Assembly: GCF_905196875.1 (NCBI RefSeq)
Contig: NZ_CAJJWO010000034.1
Location: forward strand, 1 to 56,483
DNA length: 56,483 bases
DNA from: an uncultured Parabacteroides sp.
GTDB lineage: Bacteria > Bacteroidota > Bacteroidia > Bacteroidales > Tannerellaceae
Direction of reading: 5' to 3'
How positions within the stretch are numbered: the first letter of the stretch is position 1; every line of letters starts with the position of its first letter. Below are positions 1 through 8,156 of the stretch, piece after piece. The notes below the pieces were generated by a model. It was not told where the DNA came from. It searched no databases and worked only from the letters and a program-made list of their open reading frames with translations. Both the position numbers and the translations under genes were made by a program.

Positions 1-88
1 AGTGCTGATTCTTATTTACATTACAAAATAAAAAGGACTGAGTTCTTCCAGAACTATTGTTTTATTAGATAAAAGCGGCTGGATATTT

Positions 89-667
89 ATGAATATAAAC
101 CATATAAATAAAGAGATAATAGAGCAGATCAGAAATGGTTCGGAAAAGGCCTTTTCCGAGTTGTATAGTGCGTATTATAGCTATTTGAATGCGGTTGCTT
201 TATGTTATCTGTTAGACAAAAACTGTAGTGCTGAAATTGTAGATGATGTTTTTGTCAATATATGGAACAAGAGAGATACCTTATCGTATCCCATACATTA
301 TTATCTGGTCCGCTCTGTCCAGAATGGGTGTCTCAATTACATACGAATGCAAAGAACGCAACAAACTGTTTTGGATGAACATAAAGACCAAATGTTGGCT
401 TTTCAGGAAAATTATATCCAATCGACACCGGTTCCGCTACAATATGTGGAAATGCGCCAGACAGAAGAAGAGATACGTTCGGCAGTAAATCAATTACCAT
501 TGAAATGCAGGCAAGTCTTTGAGGAGTATTTTTATGCAGGAAAGGAAGTCGATGTTATCGCTAATGATATGGGGGTGACAGTCAGTACGGTGCGTGTTCA
601 GTTAAAGAACGCGACAGATCGTTTGAAGCCGGTATTAAAACATCTTCTCTTTCTTTTCTTATATTAA
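89..667 (+). CDS. ECF-type RNA polymerase sigma factor, PUL 1
   Basis: This 192-residue protein has the layout of a Bacteroidetes extracytoplasmic-function sigma-70 factor. An N-terminal region 2 (about residues 10-80) includes a segment like VDDVFVNIWNKR and the promoter-melting stretch around NYIRMQR. A C-terminal region 4 helix-turn-helix (about 130-180) follows, with LPLKCRQVFEEYF and ANDMGVTVSTVRVQLKNA. It would direct RNA polymerase to the susC/susD genes downstream when released by its anti-sigma partner. The FecR gene follows after 81 bases and the STN-containing SusC comes next, which is the classic order for a trans-envelope signalling relay. The ATG at 89 gives a full region 2. The hydrophobic tail (HLLFLFLY) is common in these factors. 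The assignment is secure; the target promoters are inferred. Confidence 0.95.
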   Translation: MNINHINKEIIEQIRNGSEKAFSELYSAYYSYLNAVALCYLLDKNCSAEIVDDVFVNIWNKRDTLSYPIHYYLVRSVQNGCLNYIRMQRTQQTVLDEHKDQMLAFQENYIQSTPVPLQYVEMRQTEEEIRSAVNQLPLKCRQVFEEYFYAGKEVDVIANDMGVTVSTVRVQLKNATDRLKPVLKHLLFLFLY

Positions 668-748
668 ATTCAAAAAAAATGATTTTATCTAAATGTTTTC
701 TGGTTGAGATGTGTATTAATTCTAAACAACCGGAAAATTTAGCAGTAT

Positions 749-1744
749 ATGCAAGATAAAGATATATTATTTGAGGAGCTAATGAGTAACTATATTTCAG
801 GTTCCATAACGGACAAGGAGAAAGTTTCTTTGTTCATATTAGTTGAAGAATCTGATTTATATAGAGAGCGGTACAACGAGATGGTAAAGTTGCACGCACT
901 TCTTCATGTTCCTGCCTTTGAATCTCAGCGAGAAACCAGATATGCCCGTTTGAAAGAAAGGTTGCATATAATGTCCGGAACTACTTTACGGCGCCGTTGG
1001 TTTATTTATGCACGAAACGTTGCAGCAGTTCTTTTATTAATGGTATCTGTTTCCATCGGTTCTATTTTTACATACAATAAATTAGATGAGTCAGCCGAGC
1101 AGCTATATAATGAAACAACAGTACCGTTAGGTTCACAGACAAAGATCCTCTTACCGGACGGTTCGACTGCTGTTTTGAATTCAGGTTCTGTTCTGAAGTA
1201 TCCTTTGTCTTATGGGAAGAAGGAGAGGAATGTCTATTTAGTGGGTGAGGGATATTTTGAAGTAGCGAAGGATGCTAAAAAAGTCTTTAAGGTATACGCT
1301 GGCGGCATGCAGGTGAAAGTTACAGGGACAGTCTTCAATATCCGCTCCTATCCGGAAGATCAGGCAACGGAAGTATCACTGATCAATGGAGGAGTAGATG
1401 TTTTTGCTAATAATAAACAGGTACGTTTGAAACCGGATGAAAAAGCAATATATGATCGTAATACCGGAGATTTATACAGGGAAACAACCGATTCCTATAA
1501 ATCATCCTTATGGACGACCGGAAAATTGAGTTTTGTGAATGCTTCTTTCCTGGATATATTGAAAGATATAGAACGGAAATATAATATAAAGATCCACATA
1601 GAAAGTAATAAGGTGGCGAATGAGTACTTTACAGGAAGTATCAATCTGACAATGTCGCTTCAAGAAGTGTTTAATTTTATCGACGTGGATAAGAAATATC
1701 GTTTCGAACAAAGTGGAAGCGTGGTAATGCTAAAGGATAGATAA
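749..1744 (+). CDS. FecR-family anti-sigma factor, PUL 1
   Basis: A 331-residue inner-membrane anti-sigma regulator. Residues 1-80 form the cytoplasmic part expected to hold the ECF sigma factor. A single membrane span lies near residues 88-108 (AAVLLLMVSVSIGSIF). A periplasmic FecR domain follows (about 120-240, with LPDGSTAVLNSGS and VTGTVFNIRSY), and then a DUF4974-like C-terminal domain (about 255-328, starting LSFVNASFLDILKDIERKY). In the family model the periplasmic part contacts the STN domain of the TonB-dependent receptor and frees the sigma factor when ligand is bound. It lies between the sigma gene and susC, and is separated from susC by a hairpin that could limit read-through. Confident call; the partner proteins are inferred from gene order. 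Confidence 0.95.
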   Translation: MQDKDILFEELMSNYISGSITDKEKVSLFILVEESDLYRERYNEMVKLHALLHVPAFESQRETRYARLKERLHIMSGTTLRRRWFIYARNVAAVLLLMVSVSIGSIFTYNKLDESAEQLYNETTVPLGSQTKILLPDGSTAVLNSGSVLKYPLSYGKKERNVYLVGEGYFEVAKDAKKVFKVYAGGMQVKVTGTVFNIRSYPEDQATEVSLINGGVDVFANNKQVRLKPDEKAIYDRNTGDLYRETTDSYKSSLWTTGKLSFVNASFLDILKDIERKYNIKIHIESNKVANEYFTGSINLTMSLQEVFNFIDVDKKYRFEQSGSVVMLKDR

Positions 1745-1809
1745 AACTTCAATTAGAATATGATGTTTAACTTTAAAAGAAAATTTATGGAAAATACCAG
1801 TTAAAAAAA

Positions 1810-1857
1810 GAATCGGAGATGGTTGGCACTTTTCTCCGATTCATTAGATGTTTTTTT
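1810..1857 (+). terminator. Hairpin between fecR and susC (terminator or attenuator)
   Basis: A perfect 10-base inverted repeat (GAATCGGAGA at 1810-1819, TCTCCGATTC at 1833-1842) with a 13-base loop is followed after eight bases by seven T residues (1851-1857). This fits an intrinsic terminator, which would separate the sigma/anti-sigma transcript from susCD. The gap before the T run is longer than ideal, so attenuation is also possible. Confidence 0.6.
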
Positions 1858-1864
1858 GAATTAA

Positions 1865-1879
1865 TTAGTTGTTAACTAA
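1865..1879. promoter_or_regulatory. Inverted repeat just upstream of susC (possible operator)
   Basis: TTAGTT and AACTAA form a perfect 6-base inverted repeat with a 3-base spacer, 18 bases before the susC start. It would lie in the 5' leader or at a promoter. No regulator can be assigned. Confidence 0.25.
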
Positions 1880-1897
1880 CGAAATCGTTACAAAAGT

Positions 1898-4800
1898 ATG
1901 AAAAGAAAGTATTTCTCAATCAAACAATTGGGTTTATTTTTAGCGATGGGCGTAATATCTACTTCTGTATATGCTAATACCGCATTACAAAGTGTAAAAG
2001 TTACTGTGCATCACAAAAATGCCCCTATTAGTAAAGTTCTTGATGACATAGAACGACAAACAGGCTATTCAATCCTGGTACGTAATAATGATATTAATAT
2101 CAAACAAAAGGTTACGGTAAATGTGACCGATGAAACTTTAAACCGAGTCCTGGCCGATGTTTTTGAAGGAATGGAAGTTAAGTATGATATTGAAAACAAG
2201 ACGATATCTATCTACAAACCGAAAGTAACATCTACTATTACTTCGGCTGTAGACCAGAACAAAAAAATAATTTCCGGTATGATCGTTGATCCGAATGGCG
2301 AACCGGTAATTGGTGCTAATATTTTAGAGAAAGGAACCAAAGATAATGGAACGATTTCTGATATTGATGGGAAGTTTTCTTTAAATGTAGATGATAATGC
2401 AACTTTACTTATCTCTTTTGTCGGTTTTAAAAATATGGAGATTCCGGTAAAAGGGAAAAATTCACTCAAGATAACGATGGCAAATGATACAGAGTTATTG
2501 GATGAAGTGGTTGTTGTCGGTTATTTGACACAGAAAAAAACATCGTTGACAGGAGCTGTATCTAATATGAAGATGGAAGAAAACCTGACGACCATTCCTA
2601 CTGCCTCAGCCGCGAATTTGTTGGCAGGAAAAATGGCAGGTGTCAATATTTCCTCTAAAAATGGACTTCCGGGTACAAATCCTAAATTACAGATCCGTAC
2701 CGTTTCTTCTTGGAAGGAGGAAAAGTATAATCCGCAGCCGGTAACTTATGTTATTGATGGTGTCGTTAGAGATGCTACCTCTTTCAATGCGATGAGTGCA
2801 AATGAAATTGAGGACATTTCTGTATTGAAAGATGCTGCTTCGGCTGCTATTTACGGATCACGTTCTTCCGGTGGTGTTGTTATCGTAACAACCAAAAAAG
2901 GTAAGATCGGTAAACCGACTATCAACTATTCATACGGTTTCTCAGTTGATACTCGGACAAAAAGTTATGATCTGACAGATGGTGTACAAACAGCTGAGAT
3001 ATATAACCGTGTCAATCCAGAGTCTACCAGTAAATGGACTCAGGAGGAAATTGATCATATGCGAACGATCAACAATGGCTATGGGTATAATCAGTTAGAT
3101 GAAGTATATCAGAATCCGACCACACAGACACACAATATCAATATCTCGGGAGGTAATGACCGAATTCATTACTTTGGTGCAGCTTCTTATATGAAGCAAG
3201 AAGGGTTCCTGGCTCCGCTTACATACGATAAATATAATATACGTATGAATGTGACGGCTGATGTGACCGATGATTTTGAGTTGTATACCGGATTTTCATT
3301 AACCAATGACAAGATCGGTCGTATAGCCAGTGATGGTACTGATTGGGCATACGATACGTATGGTAAATTACGTATTTGGCAACCGGAGCAGCCAGTATTT
3401 ACCGACAGCGGAAAATTGATAGATTATGGTTGGATCGCCAATGTGGGTGCCCGTGTATTGGGATATGACGGATATCGTAATGACAAACGCTTGAATCCGA
3501 CATTTACAGTAAAGGGTACATATAAAATGCCTTTCCTGAAGGGATTGAGTGCAAGTATCCAATACAATAAAACCTGGACACATAATACGGTAAACGGATA
3601 TTATACTAACTATGATATGTATATTACCAAACATAGTGGTGCTAACGGGCGTATTATGTCTACACGAGATGAGGATATTGTTGGTGTTAAACGGTCTAGC
3701 CAATATGGCAGAGACTATTTACGTAAAGACTCTGAATGGGGAGACACACAGCAATTGAATTTCTATTTGAATTACGCTAATACATTTAACGATGTCCATA
3801 ATGTGGCTGCTGTATTGTTGACAGAATGGTCTGAAGGTTTCAATGATAGTGTTTATGGTCTTAGGGAAACCTTTCCAACTTATCGGACAGATCAATTTTG
3901 GGCAGCTGGTAGTTCGCGTGAATTCACCTCAGGAGGAGGAGACCCTTCTTCTAAGAACGGACGTATGTCTTATGTCGGACAGTTCAGTTATTCGTATGCC
4001 AATAAATATTTGTTAGGTTTCTCTTTCCGTGAAGATGGTTCTATGAACTTCGCTCCTTCTCAGCGTTGGGGATTCTTCCCTGCTGGTTCTTTAGGTTGGG
4101 TATTGTCGGAAGAAAACTTCTTCAACAAAAAGTGGATTCAATTTATGAAGATACGTGGTTCTGTCGGTCTGACCGGTGACGATTCTGTCGGTGGATGGCA
4201 ATGGCAGGAGTCTTATACAGCAACAAAGCTGAATGATAACAATGATATCAAAGGTGCTTATTTTGGTAAGAATCCTTCTAAACATGTTGGTTTGAATTAT
4301 GGTAATGTGGTCAATCCGAATCTAACTTGGGAAAAGGCTTTAAACTATAATATTGGTTTGGATATGAGCTTTCTGGATCATTGGAATTTGAGCGCTGATT
4401 ATTGGTTCCGTAAATCTTATGATATTTTGGATAACCGTCAAGCGACATTGCCGACTACCTTTAGTCGTGACATGCCTGCCGAAAACTACGGTAAGATGAA
4501 TGCACAAGGTATCGACCTTCAGTTGGGATATAGGGGGAATAGTTGTGAATTCAATTACTTTGGTAATTTGACACTGTCCTATGGTTGGAACGAAATCAAA
4601 TACAAAGATTATGCAGAGAATGCTCAATGGATTGACATTCCTATTGGTACATCCACAACTCGTTGGATCGGATATGATTTCGACCGTATCATCCGTACAC
4701 AGGAAGAGTTGGATATTTTCAATGCAGAACATCCGAATTATTCATTTAAAGGTATGAAGCCGGAATTAGGTATGCTGGTTTATAAAGACCACTCTGGTCC

Positions 4801-5329
4801 TGATGGTAAACCTGATGGCGTTGTTGATAGCTGGGACCGTGTTGTATTGCGTAACAAGAACTTCCCTGTTCAGTATGGTTTGAACTTGGGTGGTAGTTGG
4901 AAAGGTTTGAGTTTGGATATGATGTTCTCCGGTGAATTAGGTAAAGATCGTTCATTCCGTGATCTGGCGGGTAATGTAGAATGGAATCGTGTTTGGGCTG
5001 AATGGTATGATAATAGTTGGACACCAGAAAATCCGAATGCTATGCTTCCGAAGCAGAAGAGTGCAAATGAACCGAGAACATACAAAGATGACGATTGTCA
5101 GTTCTGGCTGAAGAAGACCAATTTTATGCGTTTGAAATACATTACATTGAGCTATGATTTGCCGAAAAATCAATTCTATAATAAGTTGTTTGATAATGTT
5201 CGGCTTTTCGTGACGGGTTCAAATCTTTTTGTATGGAGTAGCTTCAAATATTATGATCCGGAATTGGAAAATGGTAATGCTTATCCGATTATGCGGTCAT
5301 TCAATTTTGGTGTTGATGTGAAATTTTAA
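1898..5329 (+). CDS. SusC-like TonB-dependent receptor with STN domain, PUL 1
   Basis: A 1143-residue outer-membrane transporter. After a signal peptide (residues 1-27, ending VYANTA) come an STN signalling domain (about 30-105), a carboxypeptidase-regulatory-like beta domain (about 123-195, GMIVDPNGEPVIGANI) and a TonB box/plug region (LLDEVVVVGY, then the plug to about 345 with SVLKDAASAAIYGSRSSGG). A long 22-strand-type barrel ends in the aromatic FGVDVKF. It imports oligosaccharides through a TonB-energised channel capped by the SusD lipoprotein encoded 14 bases downstream. The STN domain implies that it also signals to the FecR/ECF pair upstream. The length is normal for the signalling class. 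The ligand cannot be read from the sequence; the enzymes downstream suggest a xylose- and mannose-containing glycan. Confidence 0.97.
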   Translation: MKRKYFSIKQLGLFLAMGVISTSVYANTALQSVKVTVHHKNAPISKVLDDIERQTGYSILVRNNDINIKQKVTVNVTDETLNRVLADVFEGMEVKYDIENKTISIYKPKVTSTITSAVDQNKKIISGMIVDPNGEPVIGANILEKGTKDNGTISDIDGKFSLNVDDNATLLISFVGFKNMEIPVKGKNSLKITMANDTELLDEVVVVGYLTQKKTSLTGAVSNMKMEENLTTIPTASAANLLAGKMAGVNISSKNGLPGTNPKLQIRTVSSWKEEKYNPQPVTYVIDGVVRDATSFNAMSANEIEDISVLKDAASAAIYGSRSSGGVVIVTTKKGKIGKPTINYSYGFSVDTRTKSYDLTDGVQTAEIYNRVNPESTSKWTQEEIDHMRTINNGYGYNQLDEVYQNPTTQTHNINISGGNDRIHYFGAASYMKQEGFLAPLTYDKYNIRMNVTADVTDDFELYTGFSLTNDKIGRIASDGTDWAYDTYGKLRIWQPEQPVFTDSGKLIDYGWIANVGARVLGYDGYRNDKRLNPTFTVKGTYKMPFLKGLSASIQYNKTWTHNTVNGYYTNYDMYITKHSGANGRIMSTRDEDIVGVKRSSQYGRDYLRKDSEWGDTQQLNFYLNYANTFNDVHNVAAVLLTEWSEGFNDSVYGLRETFPTYRTDQFWAAGSSREFTSGGGDPSSKNGRMSYVGQFSYSYANKYLLGFSFREDGSMNFAPSQRWGFFPAGSLGWVLSEENFFNKKWIQFMKIRGSVGLTGDDSVGGWQWQESYTATKLNDNNDIKGAYFGKNPSKHVGLNYGNVVNPNLTWEKALNYNIGLDMSFLDHWNLSADYWFRKSYDILDNRQATLPTTFSRDMPAENYGKMNAQGIDLQLGYRGNSCEFNYFGNLTLSYGWNEIKYKDYAENAQWIDIPIGTSTTRWIGYDFDRIIRTQEELDIFNAEHPNYSFKGMKPELGMLVYKDHSGPDGKPDGVVDSWDRVVLRNKNFPVQYGLNLGGSWKGLSLDMMFSGELGKDRSFRDLAGNVEWNRVWAEWYDNSWTPENPNAMLPKQKSANEPRTYKDDDCQFWLKKTNFMRLKYITLSYDLPKNQFYNKLFDNVRLFVTGSNLFVWSSFKYYDPELENGNAYPIMRSFNFGVDVKF

Positions 5330-5343
5330 ATCTGAAGTAAACA

Positions 5344-7128
5344 ATGAAACGAATCAAATTATTAGCCGGTTTGCTTAGTGCATTTTTAATGTATGGATGC
5401 AGCCTGGATTACGAAAATACAAATTCCATTACTCCGGATGGAGTGTGGAAAGATCCTCAAATGATCAGTGCGTTCCTGTCGAATATTTATGGAAACATGA
5501 TGCCCGGTTGGCCGATTTCGGCAAATAATTCAGATGAAGGTATGAATGGTCCAACGGAAATGAACCAGTATGTGCGTGGTGAATATTCTGTAGACATTAG
5601 TGGGCAAAAACTGGATTATCGATTTATTGATAGGATTAATTTCTTTTTGACTAACTTAGAGACGGTTGACCCTGCTGTCTTGTCTGTGGAAGAAAATAAT
5701 CAAATGCGTGGTCAAGCTTTGTTTTGGCGTGCATGGGATTATTGGGGGAAAGTCTTTGCATTGGGTGGTATACCTTTAATTTTGGATGTACAGGATGTAT
5801 CTGATATCAATTCCCTTTTGGTTTCTCGTAACTCCACCAGTGAATGTATGGCCCAGATAGTGAAGGATCTGGATGAAGCTATTTCTTTACTGCCTGGCAC
5901 TTGGGGGGATAGTGACTATGGACGCATCGACAAGGGATGTGCTATGGCATTGAAAGGTCGTATTCTATTGGCATACGCCAGCCCGTTGTTCAATCCGAAC
6001 CACGATCAGGCTCGTTGGGAGCAGGCTTATAAAGCAAACAAGGAGGCTGTCGATTTCTTGCAAAGTGTAGGTAAAGGGTTGTATCAAGGTAAATATGCAG
6101 ATATTTGGTATGATGAGCAAAATTGTGAGGTGATCATGGTGAACCAGTTCTATGGTCCGGATCATTATCTGGATCAGAAGAATATTCGTCCGTTACCTCT
6201 TACAAGGGATATGGCTGAACAGAACCAGGCTATCCTGCCGTTGTTGATGGCTTTCCCGAAAGTAGATGGTACTCCGTTGGAGCTGGATGTAAATCGTTTG
6301 GCCACGGATAAGGAGTACAACCAAAAGTTCGTAAACGAGTTCTACAACAACCGTGATCCGCGTTTTCATGCTACAATATTCTGTCCGGGTACGGAGTATC
6401 CTTGTAACGACATACTTGTCGGCAACAATAAATATTGGAACGGCTGGCATATCTTAACCGATGGCGCTTATGCTCATTTGGTTATGGATGAGATAGGAAA
6501 AGCAGCCGGTGCCAGTTCAAACTTCTATCAACGTAAAGGTCTCGACTATAACATCAATGCCGGTACAGTCTATGAAGCTCAAATCGATTGGGTGGAAATA
6601 CGTTTTACAGAAGTGTTGATGAATTATGGGGAATGCGCTAATGAAGTTGGAAAGAGTGATGAAGCATTGCAGGTGTTGTATGATGTCCGTAAACGTGCCG
6701 GTATAGAAAATACAACAGGTAAATATGGTATTACAGCAACTTCTCAGGATGAAATTCGTGAAGCCTATGTGACTGAGCGCTATATCGAGTTTGCTTATGA
6801 AGACAAGCGTTGGAACGATTTACGTCGTTGGAAGCGTTTCGATATCCTGAACAACATGAAATATCGTTCATCCTTGTGGTTGGTCATCAACGATTACAGC
6901 ATTGTTGAAAAGGGTAACTTCGATTGGACGAAAGATATGTTTGATCCGGAAGTGAACAAACAGTTCCGTTTCGACTATATCGAATGTGTAGATGGAGACA
7001 AATCTTTGTATCGTTTCAACTTGGATAATAACCATTGGTTCTATCCGATCAAGAAAGACGACATGGACCGTAACTCCAAATTGGAGCAGAACAACGAATG
7101 GGGTGGCACTTTTGACCCTTTGAAATAG
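5344..7128 (+). CDS. SusD/RagB-like surface glycan-binding lipoprotein, PUL 1
   Basis: A 594-residue lipoprotein. Its signal peptide ends in a lipobox (FLMYGCS, Cys near residue 19), so it should be anchored in the outer membrane and exported to the surface. The SusD fold is recognisable from the N-terminal TPR-like part (around NFFLTNLETVDPAVLSVEE and GQALFWRAWDYW) and the C-terminal RagB/SusD part (YVTERYIEFAYEDKRWNDLRRW, ending in NNEWGG). It forms the lid of the SusC transporter encoded just upstream and hands oligosaccharides to it. A C/G-rich hairpin follows. Family assignment is secure; the bound glycan is unknown. Confidence 0.96.
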   Translation: MKRIKLLAGLLSAFLMYGCSLDYENTNSITPDGVWKDPQMISAFLSNIYGNMMPGWPISANNSDEGMNGPTEMNQYVRGEYSVDISGQKLDYRFIDRINFFLTNLETVDPAVLSVEENNQMRGQALFWRAWDYWGKVFALGGIPLILDVQDVSDINSLLVSRNSTSECMAQIVKDLDEAISLLPGTWGDSDYGRIDKGCAMALKGRILLAYASPLFNPNHDQARWEQAYKANKEAVDFLQSVGKGLYQGKYADIWYDEQNCEVIMVNQFYGPDHYLDQKNIRPLPLTRDMAEQNQAILPLLMAFPKVDGTPLELDVNRLATDKEYNQKFVNEFYNNRDPRFHATIFCPGTEYPCNDILVGNNKYWNGWHILTDGAYAHLVMDEIGKAAGASSNFYQRKGLDYNINAGTVYEAQIDWVEIRFTEVLMNYGECANEVGKSDEALQVLYDVRKRAGIENTTGKYGITATSQDEIREAYVTERYIEFAYEDKRWNDLRRWKRFDILNNMKYRSSLWLVINDYSIVEKGNFDWTKDMFDPEVNKQFRFDYIECVDGDKSLYRFNLDNNHWFYPIKKDDMDRNSKLEQNNEWGGTFDPLK

Positions 7129-7168
7129 AGTTGATTTCATCTCATAAAACCTGTTATCGTGATCCCTG

Positions 7169-7199
7169 CCCCCCCCTATCCGGATCTCCTGGAGGGGGG
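7169..7199. other. C-tract/G-tract hairpin after susD
   Basis: Eight C residues (7169-7176) face six G residues (7194-7199) across a spacer that contains the small palindrome ATCCGGAT. The RNA could fold into a GC-rich stem at the end of the susCD transcript. There is no T run, so it may protect a 3' end rather than terminate. Confidence 0.35.
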
Positions 7200-7245
7200 A
7201 GGAAAGGACACGAAAGAAACTAATATTCATTTAAATCTAATTATC

Positions 7246-7952
7246 GTGGCAACAAAAAAAGTGTATGAGTGGGAATTTGACCTGGGAGAATATCTGATGA
7301 CTTCCGACGTGCTTGAAGACTATGTTGCCCGTATGAAAACCCGTCGTTCGCTGGCGGAAGACGACCTGATTGGTGAAATTACCGTTGAACGAACCGATAT
7401 CCGTCCGGAGACCTTCCGGCTTTGTAACCAATTGATGAGTGATAAAATTATCAAGAAAGTGTGTGACGGCCATATCGTGTCGACCGCCACGGCGACCTAT
7501 GTGCCTACGATACTTGGTGTTTTCCTGGGTACTTCAAATTCTCCAAACTTGTCCGTTCGATGGGAGGCGTTCGCATCGGATTGGTGTGCGATGTGGCGAC
7601 CGAAAAAACAGATGGAACAATCACTTCGGGCGGTATCCTGGATGTGACCGGCAATAAGATCCGTTGAATCAATGCAGAGGGAACCGGCATGGGAGCAGTC
7701 CGTTTCCTCAATGCCGAGACACGCCAAGAGGTGGACAATGTTTCCCTATTGGCTATCAACGACCCCAAACGGATCATGTTTGCCGCCTCGTCTTTAGAAG
7801 ATGGAGCCTATATTCTCCAGATAGAAACCTGTTTCAGCAGTTCGTCCATGCGCTTGAAGCAGGCACGCCTCATCGACTATCCAGTGACGCTCTATGTCGG
7901 TGCGCGACCGGATGAAGGGGACGATGACGATGACAGACCTGTCATTGAATAG
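7246..7952 (+). pseudogene. Decayed HU-like DNA-binding protein (HU N-terminal plus Ig-like C-terminal domain type)
   Basis: This is the remnant of a Bacteroidetes HU-like protein with a C-terminal DUF4469-type domain. A GTG at 7246 begins MATKKVYEWEFDLGEYL, and the frame runs through a credible N-terminal HU-like part (SDVLEDYVARMKTRRSLAE, then VSTATATYVPTILGVF). Near 7505-7525 the homology moves to another frame (FSKLVRSMGGVRIGLVCDVA, then TSGGILDVTGNKIR). That frame hits a TGA at 7665-7667 and continues as INAEGTGMGAVRFLNAETR to 7952. The middle of the protein appears shortened as well. There are thus a deletion/frameshift and an in-frame stop, so it cannot make the full protein. Such genes are common near PULs, and their role is unknown. 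The GTG may be a decayed ATG. Confidence 0.75.
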
Positions 7953-8008
7953 ACTTGAATGCAGCAGTAACCGGTGCCGAGGCGAAGCTTGCTTCGGTGC
8001 TTAAGTTC

Positions 8009-8065
8009 AGCATGCCCCGATGCTTAAGTAAAGTATGCTTCGGTGTCGGGGTATGCTATTTTTTT
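8009..8065 (+). terminator. Intrinsic terminator after the HU-like pseudogene
   Basis: AGCATGCCCCGA (8009-8020) pairs with TCGGGGTATGCT (8046-8057) apart from one wobble, and a run of T follows directly. This is a strong rho-independent terminator. It separates the susCD/HU-like region from the enzyme block that starts at 8157. Confidence 0.8.
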
Positions 8066-8156
8066 GAGGTAACATTTGGTGGAAATCGATGTCTTGTTTT
8101 TTTGATACTCTAAAACAGCAAGTAGTATCATATAATATGATTTGTAAATTAAAACA

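Noticed and set aside
7169..7176. An eight-C tract as a possible phase-variable slippage site
   Set aside because: It is between genes and not placed within a promoter or reading frame where a length change would switch a product. It fits a GC hairpin better.
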